Shown here piece after piece: positions 1 through 8,736 of a DNA stretch of 20,000 bases. Origin of the DNA: Stramonita haemastoma (taxonomy: Eukaryota > Mollusca > Gastropoda > Neogastropoda > Muricidae); contig CM060322.1 in assembly GCA_030674155.1 (NCBI GenBank), forward strand, positions 64,863,324-64,883,323, read 5' to 3'. Every line of letters begins with the position of its first letter. The stretch's first letter is position 1. The notes below the pieces were generated by a model. It was not told where the DNA came from. It saw only the letters and a list, made by a program, of their open reading frames with translations, and did no database searches. The translations under genes and the position numbers were made by a program.

Positions 1-52
1 GCAACCTTTAGATTACGAGTCCAAGGCCCTAACCACTAGACTACAGCGGTGG
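1..52 (-). mobile_element. tRNA-type SINE head, cut by the window edge
   Basis: On the minus strand this reads ctgtagtctagtggttaggg, a pol III A box, then ccttggactcgtaat and the beginning of a B box (aaaggttgc) at the edge. It matches the head of the element at 2140. It is not an intact tRNA gene as far as visible. Confidence 0.55.
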
Positions 53-312
53 CTGTATTATCTATAGGCATATTTTATTCTTAAGGCAGTTGAAATCATG
101 TTAGATGATTGATGTTGTTGAATTTTTTTGGTTCCCTTTTTTGTGCTTGTTTGTTTGTTAGGGTTTTTTCTGCTTAAAATTTTTTTTTTTCATTCTATTT
201 TTTTTTATATAGATGGATGGCTTGATGAAAAAAAAGCAAATGAATGCTTATTCAATGTACCATCTGGAAATAAAAAATGGATTTGATTTGATGTGATCTG
301 GTTTGGTTTCAG

Positions 313-495
313 TTGTGGCAGCCTGCTGATCCAGACAGGAGCAGACCTGAAGAGTCCAGTGGTGATGGGGACGGAGGAGGAGGAGAAGGAGAGGAAGGAG
401 AAGGAGAAGGAGGACAGGAGACCCCGGAGTGGAGGTGGAAGCCTCTGGTGATGGAGGAGAAGAAGCAGGGGAGGAGGGAGGTGCCGCTGTTTCAG
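313..495 (+). CDS. Exon 1 in window: ankyrin repeat end plus charged linker of a PME-5-like PARP
   Basis: The exon follows an AG acceptor (ggtttcag) and ends at a GT donor (tttcag|gtggga). In the frame starting at 314 it reads LLIQTGADLKSPVVMG, the second helix and loop of an ankyrin repeat, then a Glu/Lys-rich stretch (EEEEKERKEKEKE). That frame stops at 449. The last part must use the frame of 313, which reads PLVMEEKKQGRREVPLFQ and leaves phase 0 into the next exon, giving PLFQ-EAIKQGL, a normal ankyrin helix. One base therefore appears to be missing somewhere in the GA-rich stretch at about 370-440. Ankyrin repeats mediate protein binding; here they would lie N-terminal to the PARP part. 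The 5' end of the gene is outside the window. A leucine or methionine start inside this exon is unlikely because the ankyrin repeat is already under way. Confidence 0.62.
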
Positions 496-557
496 GTGGG
501 ATTTGTGTTTGTTTAGGTAGTTATTCATGGATTTTTCTTCTATTTTATATCGAGGAT

Positions 558-870
558 TTATTTATTTATTCTTTTATATCGAGGATAACAGAATAAGCAA
601 TCATGTGCTTTTTTTCATCCGGTCCCGTGTGTATGCAGTTGTGTAAATATTGTCATCTGTTCCCACCGGCACACGATCGCCTACTCTTACGCAGAACAGG
701 ATTTAACGTGTGCGCAAGATGTTCTGCGTGCGTTCGCACACGGGGCCTTGGTTTAAAGTCTCATCCGAAGGACTTTTGGTAGGAGTGCAGTCATCACTGA
801 TGTAAGCTACACAGGAAAAATTCTCTAGAATGAGATTCGAACCTGGGTCAGCAGATCACAAATGCATTAT
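558..870 (-). mobile_element. SINE-1 copy (tRNA-headed, ATAAA-type tail)
   Basis: The element starts with the tail (attcttttatatcgaggat) and runs through the body (gatgttctgcgtgcgttcgc, gtttaaagtctcatccgaag) to a minus-strand B box (gattcgaacctgggtc) at 834-850. The A-box end is lost beyond about 858. At 212-275 there is a further tail fragment of this family in the opposite orientation. Confidence 0.75.
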
Positions 871-889
871 TTTTATTTTTATTTATTAT

Positions 890-1248
890 TATTTATTCTT
901 TTATATTTCCTATATATTATAATTGAATAAGCACTTGTGTGCTTTTTTTTTTTTTTTTTACATCTAGTCCTTGTGTGTATGCAGTTTTGTAAATCTTGCA
1001 ATCTGTTCCCACAGGCACGCTATGGCCTACTCTTACGAAAAGCGGTACATGATTTAATGTGTACGCAAGATGTTCTGCAGTGCATTCGAACATGTGACCT
1101 CGGTTTATAGTCTCATCCGAAGGACATTTTGGGAGAGTGGAGTCAGCATTGATGTTAACTCCAGGGGAAAAATCCCCTCGAATGGGAATCGAACCTGGGT
1201 CGTCCAGTTGTGAGCACAGTGTTCTGACCACTAGGCTATTTCGTCCCC
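890..1248 (-). mobile_element. SINE-1 copy, near full length
   Basis: Same family as 558-870, with a poly-T interruption at 945-959. The minus-strand head is complete: A box tagcctagtggtcagaac (rc of 1217-1236) and B box ggttcgattcc (rc of about 1186-1196). The A- and B-box spacing is that of a tRNA-derived pol III promoter. Confidence 0.82.
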
Positions 1249-1403
1249 CTCTCAGGTGAGAGGAAGAGAGGCCTGGTTGTTTTTTCTGTTTTTTCGTTCC
1301 TCAGCTAGAGCTCCAAAGTTTTCCAAAGGCTGAGATTTTGTGTACGACTGGTTTTTCCCTCTGTCAGGGGAGGTGTGTCTGACTTTGGGGATGTATGCTG
1401 AAG

Positions 1404-1750
1404 GGGGGCGGATAGCCTAGTGGTCAGAACATTGCGCTGGCAATTTGAAGACCCGGGTTGAGTCCGGTCGAGGAAATTTTCTTCCTGGAGTTAACATCAG
1501 TGCTGACTCCACTCTCCCCAAAAGTCCTTGGATGAGACTTTAAACCGAGGCCGGTGTGCGAACGCACGCAGAACATCTTGCGCACACGTTAAATCCTGTT
1601 CCACTTTTCGTAAGAGTAGGCCATCGTGTGCCGGTGGGAACAGATGACAATATTTACAAAACTGCATACACACGGGGACTGGATGAAAAAAAAGCACATG
1701 ATTGCTTATTCTGTTATCCTCGATAGAAAAGAATAAATAAATAAATGTGT
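1404..1750 (+). mobile_element. SINE-1 copy, full length
   Basis: The head gcggatagcctagtggtcag carries the A box and gggttgagtccgg a decayed B box. The body (gatgagactttaaaccgagg, gcacgcagaacatcttgcgc) and tail ending aataaataaataaatg follow. It lies in opposite orientation to the two preceding copies, so 890-1750 forms an inverted pair. This is the best reference copy of SINE-1 in the window. Confidence 0.85.
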
Positions 1751-2139
1751 TTGTTTTCCGTAACCAACCGGTCTTCAAGCTAACATGAGTTACGGGATAT
1801 TTAATGTGCATAATTTAATATGTAATTGATAGAATTATACATATCATCATTGCTATTATCAATTCATTACTATTATCATTATATTTATCATCATTATTAT
1901 AAAAGTTCGATGACCTGTCTAATTTTTTGGGGGGTAATTTTTCATTATTGTATACATTTTTTTGGAAAGTTTCCAAATAGATGACTCGTTGGCATGTCAC
2001 ATATCCAATGGAAACGATTTTTATCGTTAAGTCTGCTCAACTGCTTAAATACATATGCAACTGTTGATGTTAGTATACTATGTACGTCATCTGTGTAATG
2101 TAAAGTCATTTATACGAGCACAAACTGCATGTGCAAGCG
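1751..2139. other. AT-rich intron sequence
   Basis: Unique-looking AT-rich sequence with a TTAT/TCAT-rich patch at 1845-1905. I see no exon, RNA gene or named repeat. Confidence 0.5.
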
Positions 2140-2412
2140 CCACTGTAGTCTAGATGGTTTAAGGCGTTGGACCGTAATCAAAGTTGCGGTTCATCCCACT
2201 TTCGTATGGTGTTGTGCCTTGGAAAAGGCACATTTAGCTATTTTCTCAACCCACCAGGTGTAAAAGCGGTACCAATCTTGTGTTAGGGGTTAACCACTGC
2301 GAAACTGGCGTCCTATCCAGGGAGGAGTCTATGACTCTCAGTCGCTTTACCCACAGAAACTGGGATAACACGGGGCTGATGAGCCTAGGCTGGACAGTAC
2401 TTTAAAAACGTG
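2140..2412 (+). mobile_element. tRNA-type SINE with a conserved central domain
   Basis: The head gccactgtagtctagatggt resembles an A box, followed by a B-box-like gttgcggttcatccc. The body has ttgtgccttggaaaaggcac and cccaccaggtgtaaaagcgg, a pattern typical of the conserved central domains shared among metazoan SINEs; I cannot assign which domain. The element ends close to exon 2, about 15 bases from its acceptor. Confidence 0.68.
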
Positions 2413-2426
2413 CATGTGTGTTGCAG

Positions 2427-2518
2427 GAAGCGATCAAGCAGGGGCTGGTGGGTGTGGCGTTTCTCATCCTGGAATGGCCGGAGGAGAAATCGGGATCACA
2501 CTGGTGGATGCAGTGGAG
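2427..2518 (+). CDS. Exon 2: ankyrin repeat segment of the PARP gene, with a one-base frame break
   Basis: Acceptor gtgttgcag at 2426, donor ag|gtctgt at 2518. It reads EAIKQGLVGVAFLILEWPEE, an amphipathic ankyrin helix pair. After the run GGG at 2492-2494 the frame that makes sense is shifted: ITLVDAVE, which ends in phase 0 exactly where the next exon begins with MAVKNSQF. The exon is 92 bases, one short of a multiple of three, while both neighbours require phase 0 at each edge. A G missing from the run at 2492-2494 explains all of this. The unshifted frame (SHWWMQWR) would enter the next exon out of phase and meet a stop. Confidence 0.68.
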
Positions 2519-2597
2519 GTCTGTGATGCTGTGCTGTGCTGACAGTGCAGTGCTTTGTTTGTGGGCAATACAACATTCAGCGCTATAGAAATCCCAT

Positions 2598-2766
2598 AGG
2601 TTATTGTTGTTGTTGTTGTTTGTTGTTGTTGTTGTTATTATATCATTTTGTTGTTGTTGTTATTATTGTTATTGTTGTTGTTTTTTCTTTTTCTTCTTCT
2701 TCTTCTTCTTCTTCTCTTCTTCTTCTTCTTCTTCTTCTTCATCTTCCTCTTCTTCTTGTCATTATA

Positions 2767-2822
<56 letters not shown>

Positions 2823-2850
2823 TGTTTGTTGTTGTTATTATTATTATCCC
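2598..2850 (+). repeat. Compound trinucleotide tract (TTG, TTC, CAT)
   Basis: Successive blocks of (TTG)n, (TTA/TTG)n, (TTC)n and a nearly pure (ATC)n at 2770-2820. Open frames here encode only homopolymeric Leu, Phe, Ser or His and are repeat artefacts. Confidence 0.95.
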
Positions 2851-2904
2851 CGTTTAACCCTCTTACATTTGGATTCTCTGAACACAAATTGCCCCTAGAT
2901 TTTT

Positions 2905-3192
2905 GCATTCCATCAAGAAATCAGTTAGGCACACATGCTCGCTCGCCTTTTCCTCCTCCTAAGTACATACCAGCAGCTATAATTACTTCCAGACCTCACC
3001 ACAGGATTTGTGCATGTGGCCCGATAGAGCTTTGGCATATGGTAGCAATCGGTGAAGGTCACTTCATGATGGAAAACTACTGTGTGTAAATCCCAGCAAA
3101 TCCCGGTTTGGGATTCAGGGGGGGGGGGGAGGGGGGGGGGGGCAATTATTCAATCTCGGCAAATCCCGGATTGGGACTAAGAGGGGTAACAG
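2905..3192 (+). mobile_element. Unclassified interspersed repeat with G tract, copy 1
   Basis: Similar to the reverse complement of 11716-11985 (shared blocks include cacatgctcgc, taagtacataccagcagcta, aaaactactgtgtgtaaatc, aaatcccggtttgggatt). Contains two related blocks (aatcccggtttgggattc and aatcccggattgggact) flanking a G run of about 24 bases broken by one A (3119-3142). I see no coding capacity and no pol III boxes; it could be a non-autonomous DNA element. Confidence 0.7.
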
Positions 3193-3718
3193 AAGAAATT
3201 TTTATATGCATTTAAAACTCTGCATGTCTTGTTTGTGTCATTGTTTGCTCATAAAATTTTCAGGTGATGTCAAAACATAACAGCAGTGCTCATGCATTTT
3301 TACTTCATTCTGACAGGAAGAACAGGTTTTAACATGTGAGCAAGCTGTTCTACATGCATTTGGTCATGGGATTTTGGTTTAATAGTCTCATCTGAAGGTC
3401 TTTTGGGGGAGTGGAGCTGGTACTAATGTTATCTCACAGTTGCAGATAGGAAAAAAAAAAAGGGTGGCGCTGCTCTTGTGGTGGCTTGCTCTCCCCGGGG
3501 AGAGCAGCCCGAATTTCACACAAAGAAATCTACTGTGACACAAAGTGGTATGATATTCAGACAATAATGAAAGAAAGAAACTTTAATAAAAAAAAAATCC
3601 TCTCAAATAGGCATCTTGATTGTGGCTTGGTGGCAGTCAGATGGAGAGCTTAACACTCTAATCACCTGGCGATCCTGCCCCCAGTGATAAGTCATCAAGA
3701 TGTTTTGGCAAAGGACAG
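3193..3718. mobile_element. SINE fragments between two unique stretches
   Basis: At 3310-3425 lies a decayed minus-strand SINE-1 body (aacatgtgagcaagctgttc, atagtctcatctgaaggtct). It abuts at 3435-3560 the tail of a SINE-3 element (gggtggcgctgctcttgtgg, ctctccccggggagag, gaatttcacacaaagaaatc). The remainder at 3193-3300 and 3600-3718 shows no exon. Confidence 0.65.
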
Positions 3719-4278
3719 TCACACACTGATGTGTTGTGACACATGACTGACAGAGTGTGTACATGTGACAGATGGCAGTGAAGAAATGACATGACAGTCA
3801 GTGTGTACATGTGACAGATGGCAGTGATATGACATGACAGTCAGTGTGTACATGGGGGATGTTAATGGCAGTGTCATGTGACTATGGGCTGTGACTGTGT
3901 ACATGTGACAGATGGCAATGAAGAAATGACATGACAGTCAGTGCATTTTGTGACAGATGGCAGTGACATGACATTGACCTTGACAGATGGCAATGGCATG
4001 ACAGTGTACCTGTGACAGATGGCAGTGAATGATAGTGTACCCATGACAGATGGCAGTGACATGACATTGCACACAGGCATATGGAATGACATGACAGTTA
4101 CCATGACATATGGTCAGTGACATGACAGTGTACCTGTGACAGAGCAGTGACATGACAGTGTACCTGTGACAGATGGCAGTGACATGACAGTGTACCTGTG
4201 ACATAGACAGTGACATGACAGTGTACCTGTGACAGAGGCAGTGACATGACAGTGCACCTGTGACATGACATGTGACAG
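3719..4278 (+). repeat. Minisatellite containing the exon 3 acceptor sequence
   Basis: Variable tandem units of about 30-32 bp built on gtgacagatggcagtgacat and gacagtgtacct. The last unit runs directly into the exon 3 acceptor (gtgacag|ATGGCCGTGAAG). Several early units read gtgacagatggcagtgaaga, almost the same as the acceptor plus first codons. Open frames on the minus strand (CHVTAICHRYT-like repeats) are artefacts of the array. Confidence 0.9.
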
Positions 4279-4440
4279 ATGGCCGTGAAGAACTCGCAGT
4301 TCAATGTGGCCCTGCGTCTGTTGTCGACGGTGATGAGGGGGTCGGAGGAGGTGCGTGGGGTCAGGGGTCAGAACAGAAACATGCTGCACGTGCTGGCTCT
4401 GCACGCTGACCCTGCCAACAACCCCCAGCAACAGGTCAAG
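4279..4440 (+). CDS. Exon 3: ankyrin repeat segment of the PARP gene
   Basis: The exon is 54 intact codons, phase 0 at both ends, with acceptor gtgacag|ATGGCC and donor GTCAAG|gtcagt. It reads MAVKNSQFNVALRLLSTVM, a first ankyrin helix pair, then a Gly/Arg loop with NRNMLHVLALHAD, the N-x-L-H opening of the next repeat, and ends ANNPQQQVK. The ATG at the exon start is internal, not a start codon: the reading frame joins smoothly to the preceding exon (DAVE-MAVKNSQF). The acceptor lies inside a minisatellite whose units resemble the acceptor and first codons (see 3719-4278). The coding bases are clearly less repetitive than the flanking (TG)n and minisatellite DNA. Confidence 0.75.
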
Positions 4441-4465
4441 GTCAGTCGGTCTGTATTTCACATGT

Positions 4466-4472
4466 CTGTGTG

Positions 4473-4515
<43 letters not shown>

Positions 4516-4590
4516 ATGCAGGCATGCCTGTGTGTGTGTGTGTGTGTGTGTGTGTTCCTGCATGCCTGTGTGCATGCGTGCATGCGAGTG
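4466..4590 (+). repeat. (TG)n / (CGTG)n microsatellite
   Basis: Starts about 25 bases after the exon 3 donor: TG runs, then (CGTG)n, then TG again and degenerate TGCA. Confidence 0.93.
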
Positions 4591-4596
4591 TTATTT

Positions 4597-4707
4597 ACTT
4601 CATTTTATTTATTTATCCTTTTATATCAAGGAAAATGGAATAAGCACTCGTGTGCTTCTTTTCATGTCCAATCTCCATGTGTATGCAGTTTTGTAAATTT
4701 TGTCATG
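4597..4707 (-). mobile_element. SINE-1 tail fragment
   Basis: tatttatccttttatatcaa, ggaataagcactcgtgtgct and tgtatgcagttttgtaaatt match the tail region of SINE-1 on the minus strand. It is truncated by the following TG array. Confidence 0.7.
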
Positions 4708-5058
<351 letters not shown>

Positions 5059-5060
5059 AG

Positions 5061-5178
5061 GTGGCACAGACTCTGTTGGACAAAGGGGTGTCGGCCAGTG
5101 CCCGAGACAAGTATGGCTGCACTCCACTGTTATACGCTGCCTACAGGGGTCACTTTACCCTGGCCAACTTCTTCGCTG
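5061..5178 (+). CDS. Exon 4: ankyrin repeat of the PARP gene
   Basis: Acceptor gactgcag at 5060, donor gctg|gtacct at 5178. It enters in phase 0 after exon 3 and leaves in phase 1. It reads VAQTLLDKGVSASARDKYG then CTPLLYAAYRGHFTLANFFA: the end of one repeat (LLDKG), then D-x-x-G-x-T/S-P-L-x-x-A-A-x-x-G-H, which is the ankyrin consensus. This is the clearest ankyrin signature in the 5' half of the window. A second, partial copy of this exon's 3' end with its donor lies at 5376-5480. Confidence 0.85.
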
Positions 5179-5220
5179 GTACCTACAATTAGCCATACAT
5201 TGCCTGCCACCTTTGTTATT

Positions 5221-5371
5221 GTGATGATGATGATGGTGATGGTGATGGTGATGATTGTGATGATGATGATGATGGTGATGATGGTGATGGTGGTGGTGAT
5301 GATGGTGATGATGATGGTGATGATGGTGGGGGTGATGGTGATGGTGATGGTGATGATGATGATGATGATGA
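5221..5371 (+). repeat. (GAT/GGT)n tract between exon 4 and its partial copy
   Basis: Imperfect GATGATGGTGAT repeats. A more decayed tract of the same kind continues at 5461-5640 after the duplicated exon fragment. Confidence 0.92.
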
Positions 5372-5375
5372 GAGT

Positions 5376-5480
5376 CACTGCTGTACACTGCCTACAGGGG
5401 CCACTACACTCTGGCCACCTTCTTCAATGGTATGTCATTGATACTATTGCCACCTTTGTTGTTGTGATGGTGATGATAAT
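5376..5480 (+). pseudogene. Partial duplicate of exon 4 end, donor and intron start
   Basis: The segment is similar to 5130-5232. It repeats the coding part (LLYTAYRGHYTLATFF against LLYAAYRGHFTLANFF), a GT donor (aatg|gtatgt) and the following intron motif ccacctttgtt. Between the two copies lies a (GAT)n tract of about 150 bases. The copy lacks a pyrimidine tract and a convincing acceptor; its upstream flank is GATGATGAGAG. It therefore looks like a relic of a tandem duplication rather than a used exon. Most differences keep the protein similar, so a short period under selection or a recent origin is possible. Confidence 0.6.
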
Positions 5481-5644
5481 CATAGCGATAATGATAGTGC
5501 ATGACAAATGATGATGGTGATGATGATTGATAGTAACTGCAGTGATCATATGGATTAGGATGGGGATAGTTGTAACTATGGTAATAACAGTGGTGGTGGT
5601 GGTGATGCTGACAGCAGTGATGATGATGGTGACGACTGACAACA

Positions 5645-5870
5645 AGAGAGTTGTTCCTGGCAAAATTCTGTAGAAAAAAAGCTACTCTGATAGGGAAACA
5701 AATACAGTTGCAGACAGGAAAAAACAAATAATGGGTGGCGCTGCACATTGGCGATGCAGTCTCCCTAGGGAGAGCAGCCCGAATTTCACACAGAGAAATC
5801 TGCTGTGACTGAAAATGGTGTAAAATAAAATGAAAAATAAAGAGTGTCTATCCTGGTTGCTCCCCTGGTT
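5645..5870 (+). mobile_element. SINE-3 copy, 5' truncated
   Basis: Starts at gttgttcctggcaaaattct, passes gttgcagacaggaaaaa, the variant palindrome ctccctagggagag and the conserved 3' part gaatttcacacagagaaatc, and ends in AT-rich DNA. The 5' module is the same as in 14805-15003. Confidence 0.75.
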
Positions 5871-6284
5871 CTTAAGCTGGGGAACGCCCAGCAGCAACAA
5901 CAATAGTTATTTAGATATTAAGATGGTTGCACAAATCTCTTTCCACTCGTGAGGATACTGGGGGATCTCTCAGTGTAAATAGCAACCCAACCTTTTGGAA
6001 ATTCTGTGCTTGAAATTTCCCCTTTTCTGTCATTTTCTTTTTCTTAAGCTTTCTATATTCTCTGTTTTGTTTTCTTTGCCTCCCCAGTCCCTTCTCTGCC
6101 TTTTTTTTTCTCAAGTAAATCTGAGAAATATTTTCAGAAATTTTTGAATTCCTTTTTCTCACGAGCTGCTCTGAAGTGGGAGTGTGTTGGCTGAGGCCTA
6201 ATGTGGGCAGACCCCCTGCAGAGTGACAAACACAGGAGAACACCTGGCACTATCATATGGTGTTGTCTTTTTGTTTTATTTTAA
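5871..6284. other. Intron sequence without recognised elements
   Basis: Includes ttcttaagctggggaacgcc, which resembles 13051-13066 (gttaagctggggaacaca) and may be an old repeat tail. Otherwise T-rich sequence; no exon is seen. Confidence 0.4.
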
Positions 6285-6538
6285 TTTTAATTTTACACCA
6301 CTTTATGTCACAGCAGATTTCTCTGCGTGAAATTCGAGCTGCTCTCCCCGGGGAGAGCGCGTCGCCACAAGTGCAGCGCCTACCCATTATTTTATTTTTG
6401 TCCTCAGGGATGGTGTCTAAACACGACACCTGTGTGCATGCTGGTTTTTAAAAATAATTTTGTCTTCTGCTCCTACTGGCACACGATGGCCTGCTCTTCC
6501 GAAAGGCGGAACAGGGTTTTAACGTGTGCGCAAGATGT
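6285..6538 (-). mobile_element. SINE-3 copy, 5' truncated
   Basis: On the plus strand the 3' end comes first: accactttatgtcacagcag, the palindrome ctctccccggggagag, then ggatggtgtctaaacacgac and the body shared with SINE-1 (cacacgatggcctgctcttc, gtgtgcgcaagatgt). It is interrupted exactly where the SINE-2 copy begins. Confidence 0.8.
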
Positions 6539-6801
6539 CCCATAACCTATGTGGTTGTAGGGGAGCAAGGCACCAGTGACCTCAGCTTCTCCAGGGGCCA
6601 GAATTTTGAGGGCAGCACCCATCTCCTCTCCCTCGCTGCTTTACCTTCACTGACCCTAAAGAGGACAGGTATTTGTTTACAGCTGGGGGAACTGTACTGA
6701 AGTGAAGGCGCGCAGACGGTCACCTATCCACTCGGTAACTAAACTTGACGCTGCTTAACTTTGGCTGGGGGGAAGTGAGTGCTCTGACCTCTGACCTGTC
6801 C
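6538..6801 (-). mobile_element. SINE-2 copy (tRNA/5S-headed), full length
   Basis: Left edge cccataacctatgtgg, body gggccagaattttgagggca and catctcctctccctcgctgc. The minus-strand head contains the 5S-like segment (rc of ggtcacctatccactcggta and acttgacgctgcttaact) and the tRNA-like box (rc of gagtgctctgacctctgac). It forms a head-to-head pair with 6853-7132. Confidence 0.82.
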
Positions 6802-6852
6802 AGTCCCCCACCACTACACATCCCGCCCAATAATGGAATGCAGAGGATAAAG

Positions 6853-7132
6853 GGGGTGGGATAACTCAGTGGTCAGAGCGCTCACTTTCCCCAAGTCAAG
6901 TTAAGCAGCGCCGAGCGTTTGCACGCCTTGGCTTCAGTACAGCCCCCCAGTTCACCCAGCTGTCAATGGGTACCTGCCCTCTCTAAAGGTCAGGGAGGGT
7001 TAAGCAATGTGGGAGAGGAGATGGGCGCCGCCCTCAACATGCTGGCCCCTGGAGAAGCTGAGGTCTCTGACACCCTGCTCCCCTATGACCTCCTAGGTTA
7101 TAGGACACCTTTACCTTACCTTTACCCTTTTG
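6853..7132 (+). mobile_element. SINE-2 copy with a deletion in the 5S-like part
   Basis: Head gggataactcagtggtcagagcgctc, then caagttaagcagcgccgagc. The ggttac...ggatgggtgac part present in other copies is absent. Body gagatgggcgccgccctcaa and gaagctgaggtctctgac; ends in acctttacc repeats about 55 bases before exon 5. A long open frame through it is not a gene: the same frame is broken in other copies. Confidence 0.82.
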
Positions 7133-7186
7133 AAGATAAAGAAGAAGAAATGTTTTATGTGTTGACTGTTGTGAACTGTGTTGCAG

Positions 7187-7292
7187 GCTTGCCGGGAGGA
7201 CTGAACCCCAAATACACGGATGGATTCAATCGGAACCTGATTGCAGCGTCCATGTGGAAATGCTTCTTCAAGGGAATTCCTTCTGGATTTTG
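7187..7292 (+). CDS. Exon 5: segment of the PARP gene, domain unclear
   Basis: Acceptor tgttgcag at 7186, donor ttttg|gtaggt at 7292. The exon enters with two bases (completing a Gly codon with the g of exon 4) and leaves in phase 2, both agreeing with the neighbours. It reads LNPKYTDGFNRNLIAASMWK, where TDGFNRN-LIAAS resembles the opening of an ankyrin repeat (D-G-x-N/T-x-L-x-x-A), then CFFKGIPSGFW. The second part is not a typical ankyrin helix. The splice borders, matching phases and open frame make it a likely real exon, but its fold is uncertain. Confidence 0.6.
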
Positions 7293-7726
7293 GTAGGTAG
7301 GTGTCATTGATTGTCTGTATAGTTATATGATAGTGTGTGTGTGTGTGTTCAGTGGTGTGTGGTAGTGTGTGTGTGTGTGTGTGTGTGGTCATATGCTGTT
7401 TTAGTAAGTATAAGAATTTGTAAAAATGTAAATGAAAATATATGAACATAAAATATTAATCAAAGTATGAAAATGCTATGATGATTAACATAAGATAGAA
7501 AAGGGTATGACAAACAGAAAAATAAAACAAAAAACTTTAACTGTGTAACTAGTGTTGTGATGTGTGTGTGTGTGTGTGTGGGTGGCATGTGTATGTGTTG
7601 TTCATGTGTGTTTTTATGTGTGTGGAGAGAGAGAGAGAGCAACATAAATTTCACACACAGAAATTTGCTGTGACATAAAGTGGTATGAAATAGAAATAAT
7701 AATAAATTAAAAAATAAATATATACA
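7293..7726. other. Intron with short (GT)n tracts
   Basis: (GT)n at 7334-7387 and 7560-7580, a (GA)n patch at 7626-7640 and a SINE-3 tail fragment at about 7645-7690 (atttcacacacagaaatttg, ctgtgacataaagtggtatg). Confidence 0.65.
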
Positions 7727-8105
7727 TGGATGGATGGATGGATGGTGGATGGATGGGTGGAGATGGGATGGGATGGATGGATGGATGGATGGAGATGGAT
7801 GTGGATGGATGGAAATGGATGGATGGATGGATGGATATGGATGGAGGGGATGACTGAACTGAATGACTGATGAATGAATGAATGAATGAAATGAATGAAT
7901 GAATGAATGAATGCATGAATGCATGATGATGAATGAATGAATAACGAACAAAATGAATTAAATAAATAAATAAATAAATAAATAAGATATAATAATAGAT
8001 AAATAAATAATAATAATAAATAAATACATCACATACATACAACAACATCACACACATACAACAAACAACACCACCACAGCACCACCACCACACGCACCAC
8101 CACCA

Positions 8106-8137
<32 letters not shown>

Positions 8138-8212
8138 CATACAATAAATAAACAAACGAATAACTAAAACCTTGTGTGCCACACACACACACACAACACA
8201 CACAACACACAG
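7727..8212 (+). repeat. Compound tetranucleotide and CA/CAC array up to the exon 6 acceptor
   Basis: Ordered blocks: (GGAT)n at 7727-7850, (GAAT)n at 7870-7945, (AAAT)n at 7960-8025, CAC/CA-rich at 8040-8140, and CA-rich to 8212. The last block forms the acceptor context of exon 6, whose tract is CA rather than pyrimidine rich. Confidence 0.93.
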
Positions 8213-8509
8213 GGAGTGGCTGGAGAAGCTGACCCAGAAGAAGGTGGACCCAACGCTCTCTTCCACTACCCCCTGCCCACCGACGTCTTTGGCACCAGAG
8301 CTCTCACCACACAGGGTCACATGACCCTGACTACTGCCACAGCTACAGCGGCCAGCAGACGACAACAGCGACAGCAGCGGCAGTGACGGTGGTGACCCCT
8401 CTGATCCTGGCTCCACCTGCAAGGACAAAGCTGACGGTCAGCTGCTGAAGGCGGGGGGAACTACTGGGTGATGGTGCTCTCCTCATCCTTCATCCATGCT
8501 GTCAAGCTG
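8213..8509 (+). CDS. Exon 6: acidic Ser/Asp-rich linker of the PARP gene, with frame breaks
   Basis: Acceptor (after a CA-rich tract) at 8211-8212; proposed donor aagctg|gtggag at 8509. Three frames are needed. It opens EWLEKLTQKKVDPT, joining exon 5 in phase (GFW-EWLEKL). Near 8256-8262 one base seems missing, after which it reads FHYPLPTDVFGTRALTTQGH. Between about 8330 and 8355 the frame moves again to give ADDNSDSSGSDGGDPSDPGS, an acidic low-complexity linker, then CKDKADGQLLKAGG. At the G run 8453-8458 a further missing G leads to NYWVMVLSSSFIHAVKL. The exon is 297 bases and the net shift agrees with its entry and exit phases. The donor is a weak match and another GT nearby (after gagttg) is possible. 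The region is poorly conserved in style, so the exact frame-change points are uncertain. Confidence 0.5.
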
Positions 8510-8520
8510 GTGGAGTTGGT

Positions 8521-8534
8521 TGTGTATGTATGTA

Positions 8535-8611
<77 letters not shown>

Positions 8612-8630
8612 GTGTGGTGTGTGTGTGCGG
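8521..8630 (+). repeat. (GTAT)n / (GT)n microsatellite
   Basis: Begins about 12 bases after the proposed exon 6 donor. Confidence 0.93.
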
Positions 8631-8736
8631 GAAAAACTATTTGTGATCGGTTTTATATGTAAGAAAAGGCTGAATTGATTTGTTTTTACAAGATATAGCG
8701 CTTAATAAATTCCATATATCATTATCAATATTTTCC

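Noticed and set aside
313..516. A leucine (TTG) or methionine start of the gene in exon 1
   Set aside because: An ankyrin repeat end is already encoded at 323-360 and a good acceptor precedes it, so the gene starts upstream of the window.
3719..4278. A minus-strand CHVTAICH-type cysteine/histidine repeat protein
   Set aside because: It follows the minisatellite unit, several frames are equally open, and it lies opposite the acceptor of exon 3.
7187..7292. A frameshift from a lost C giving HVEMLLQGNSFWIL, an ankyrin-like helix
   Set aside because: The unshifted frame already agrees with both splice phases, whereas the shifted frame would enter exon 6 out of phase.
6919..7296. A single 125-codon gene ending at 7296
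   Set aside because: Its first half is a SINE-2 body and only 7187-7292 is the exon; splice sites and phases mark the true borders.
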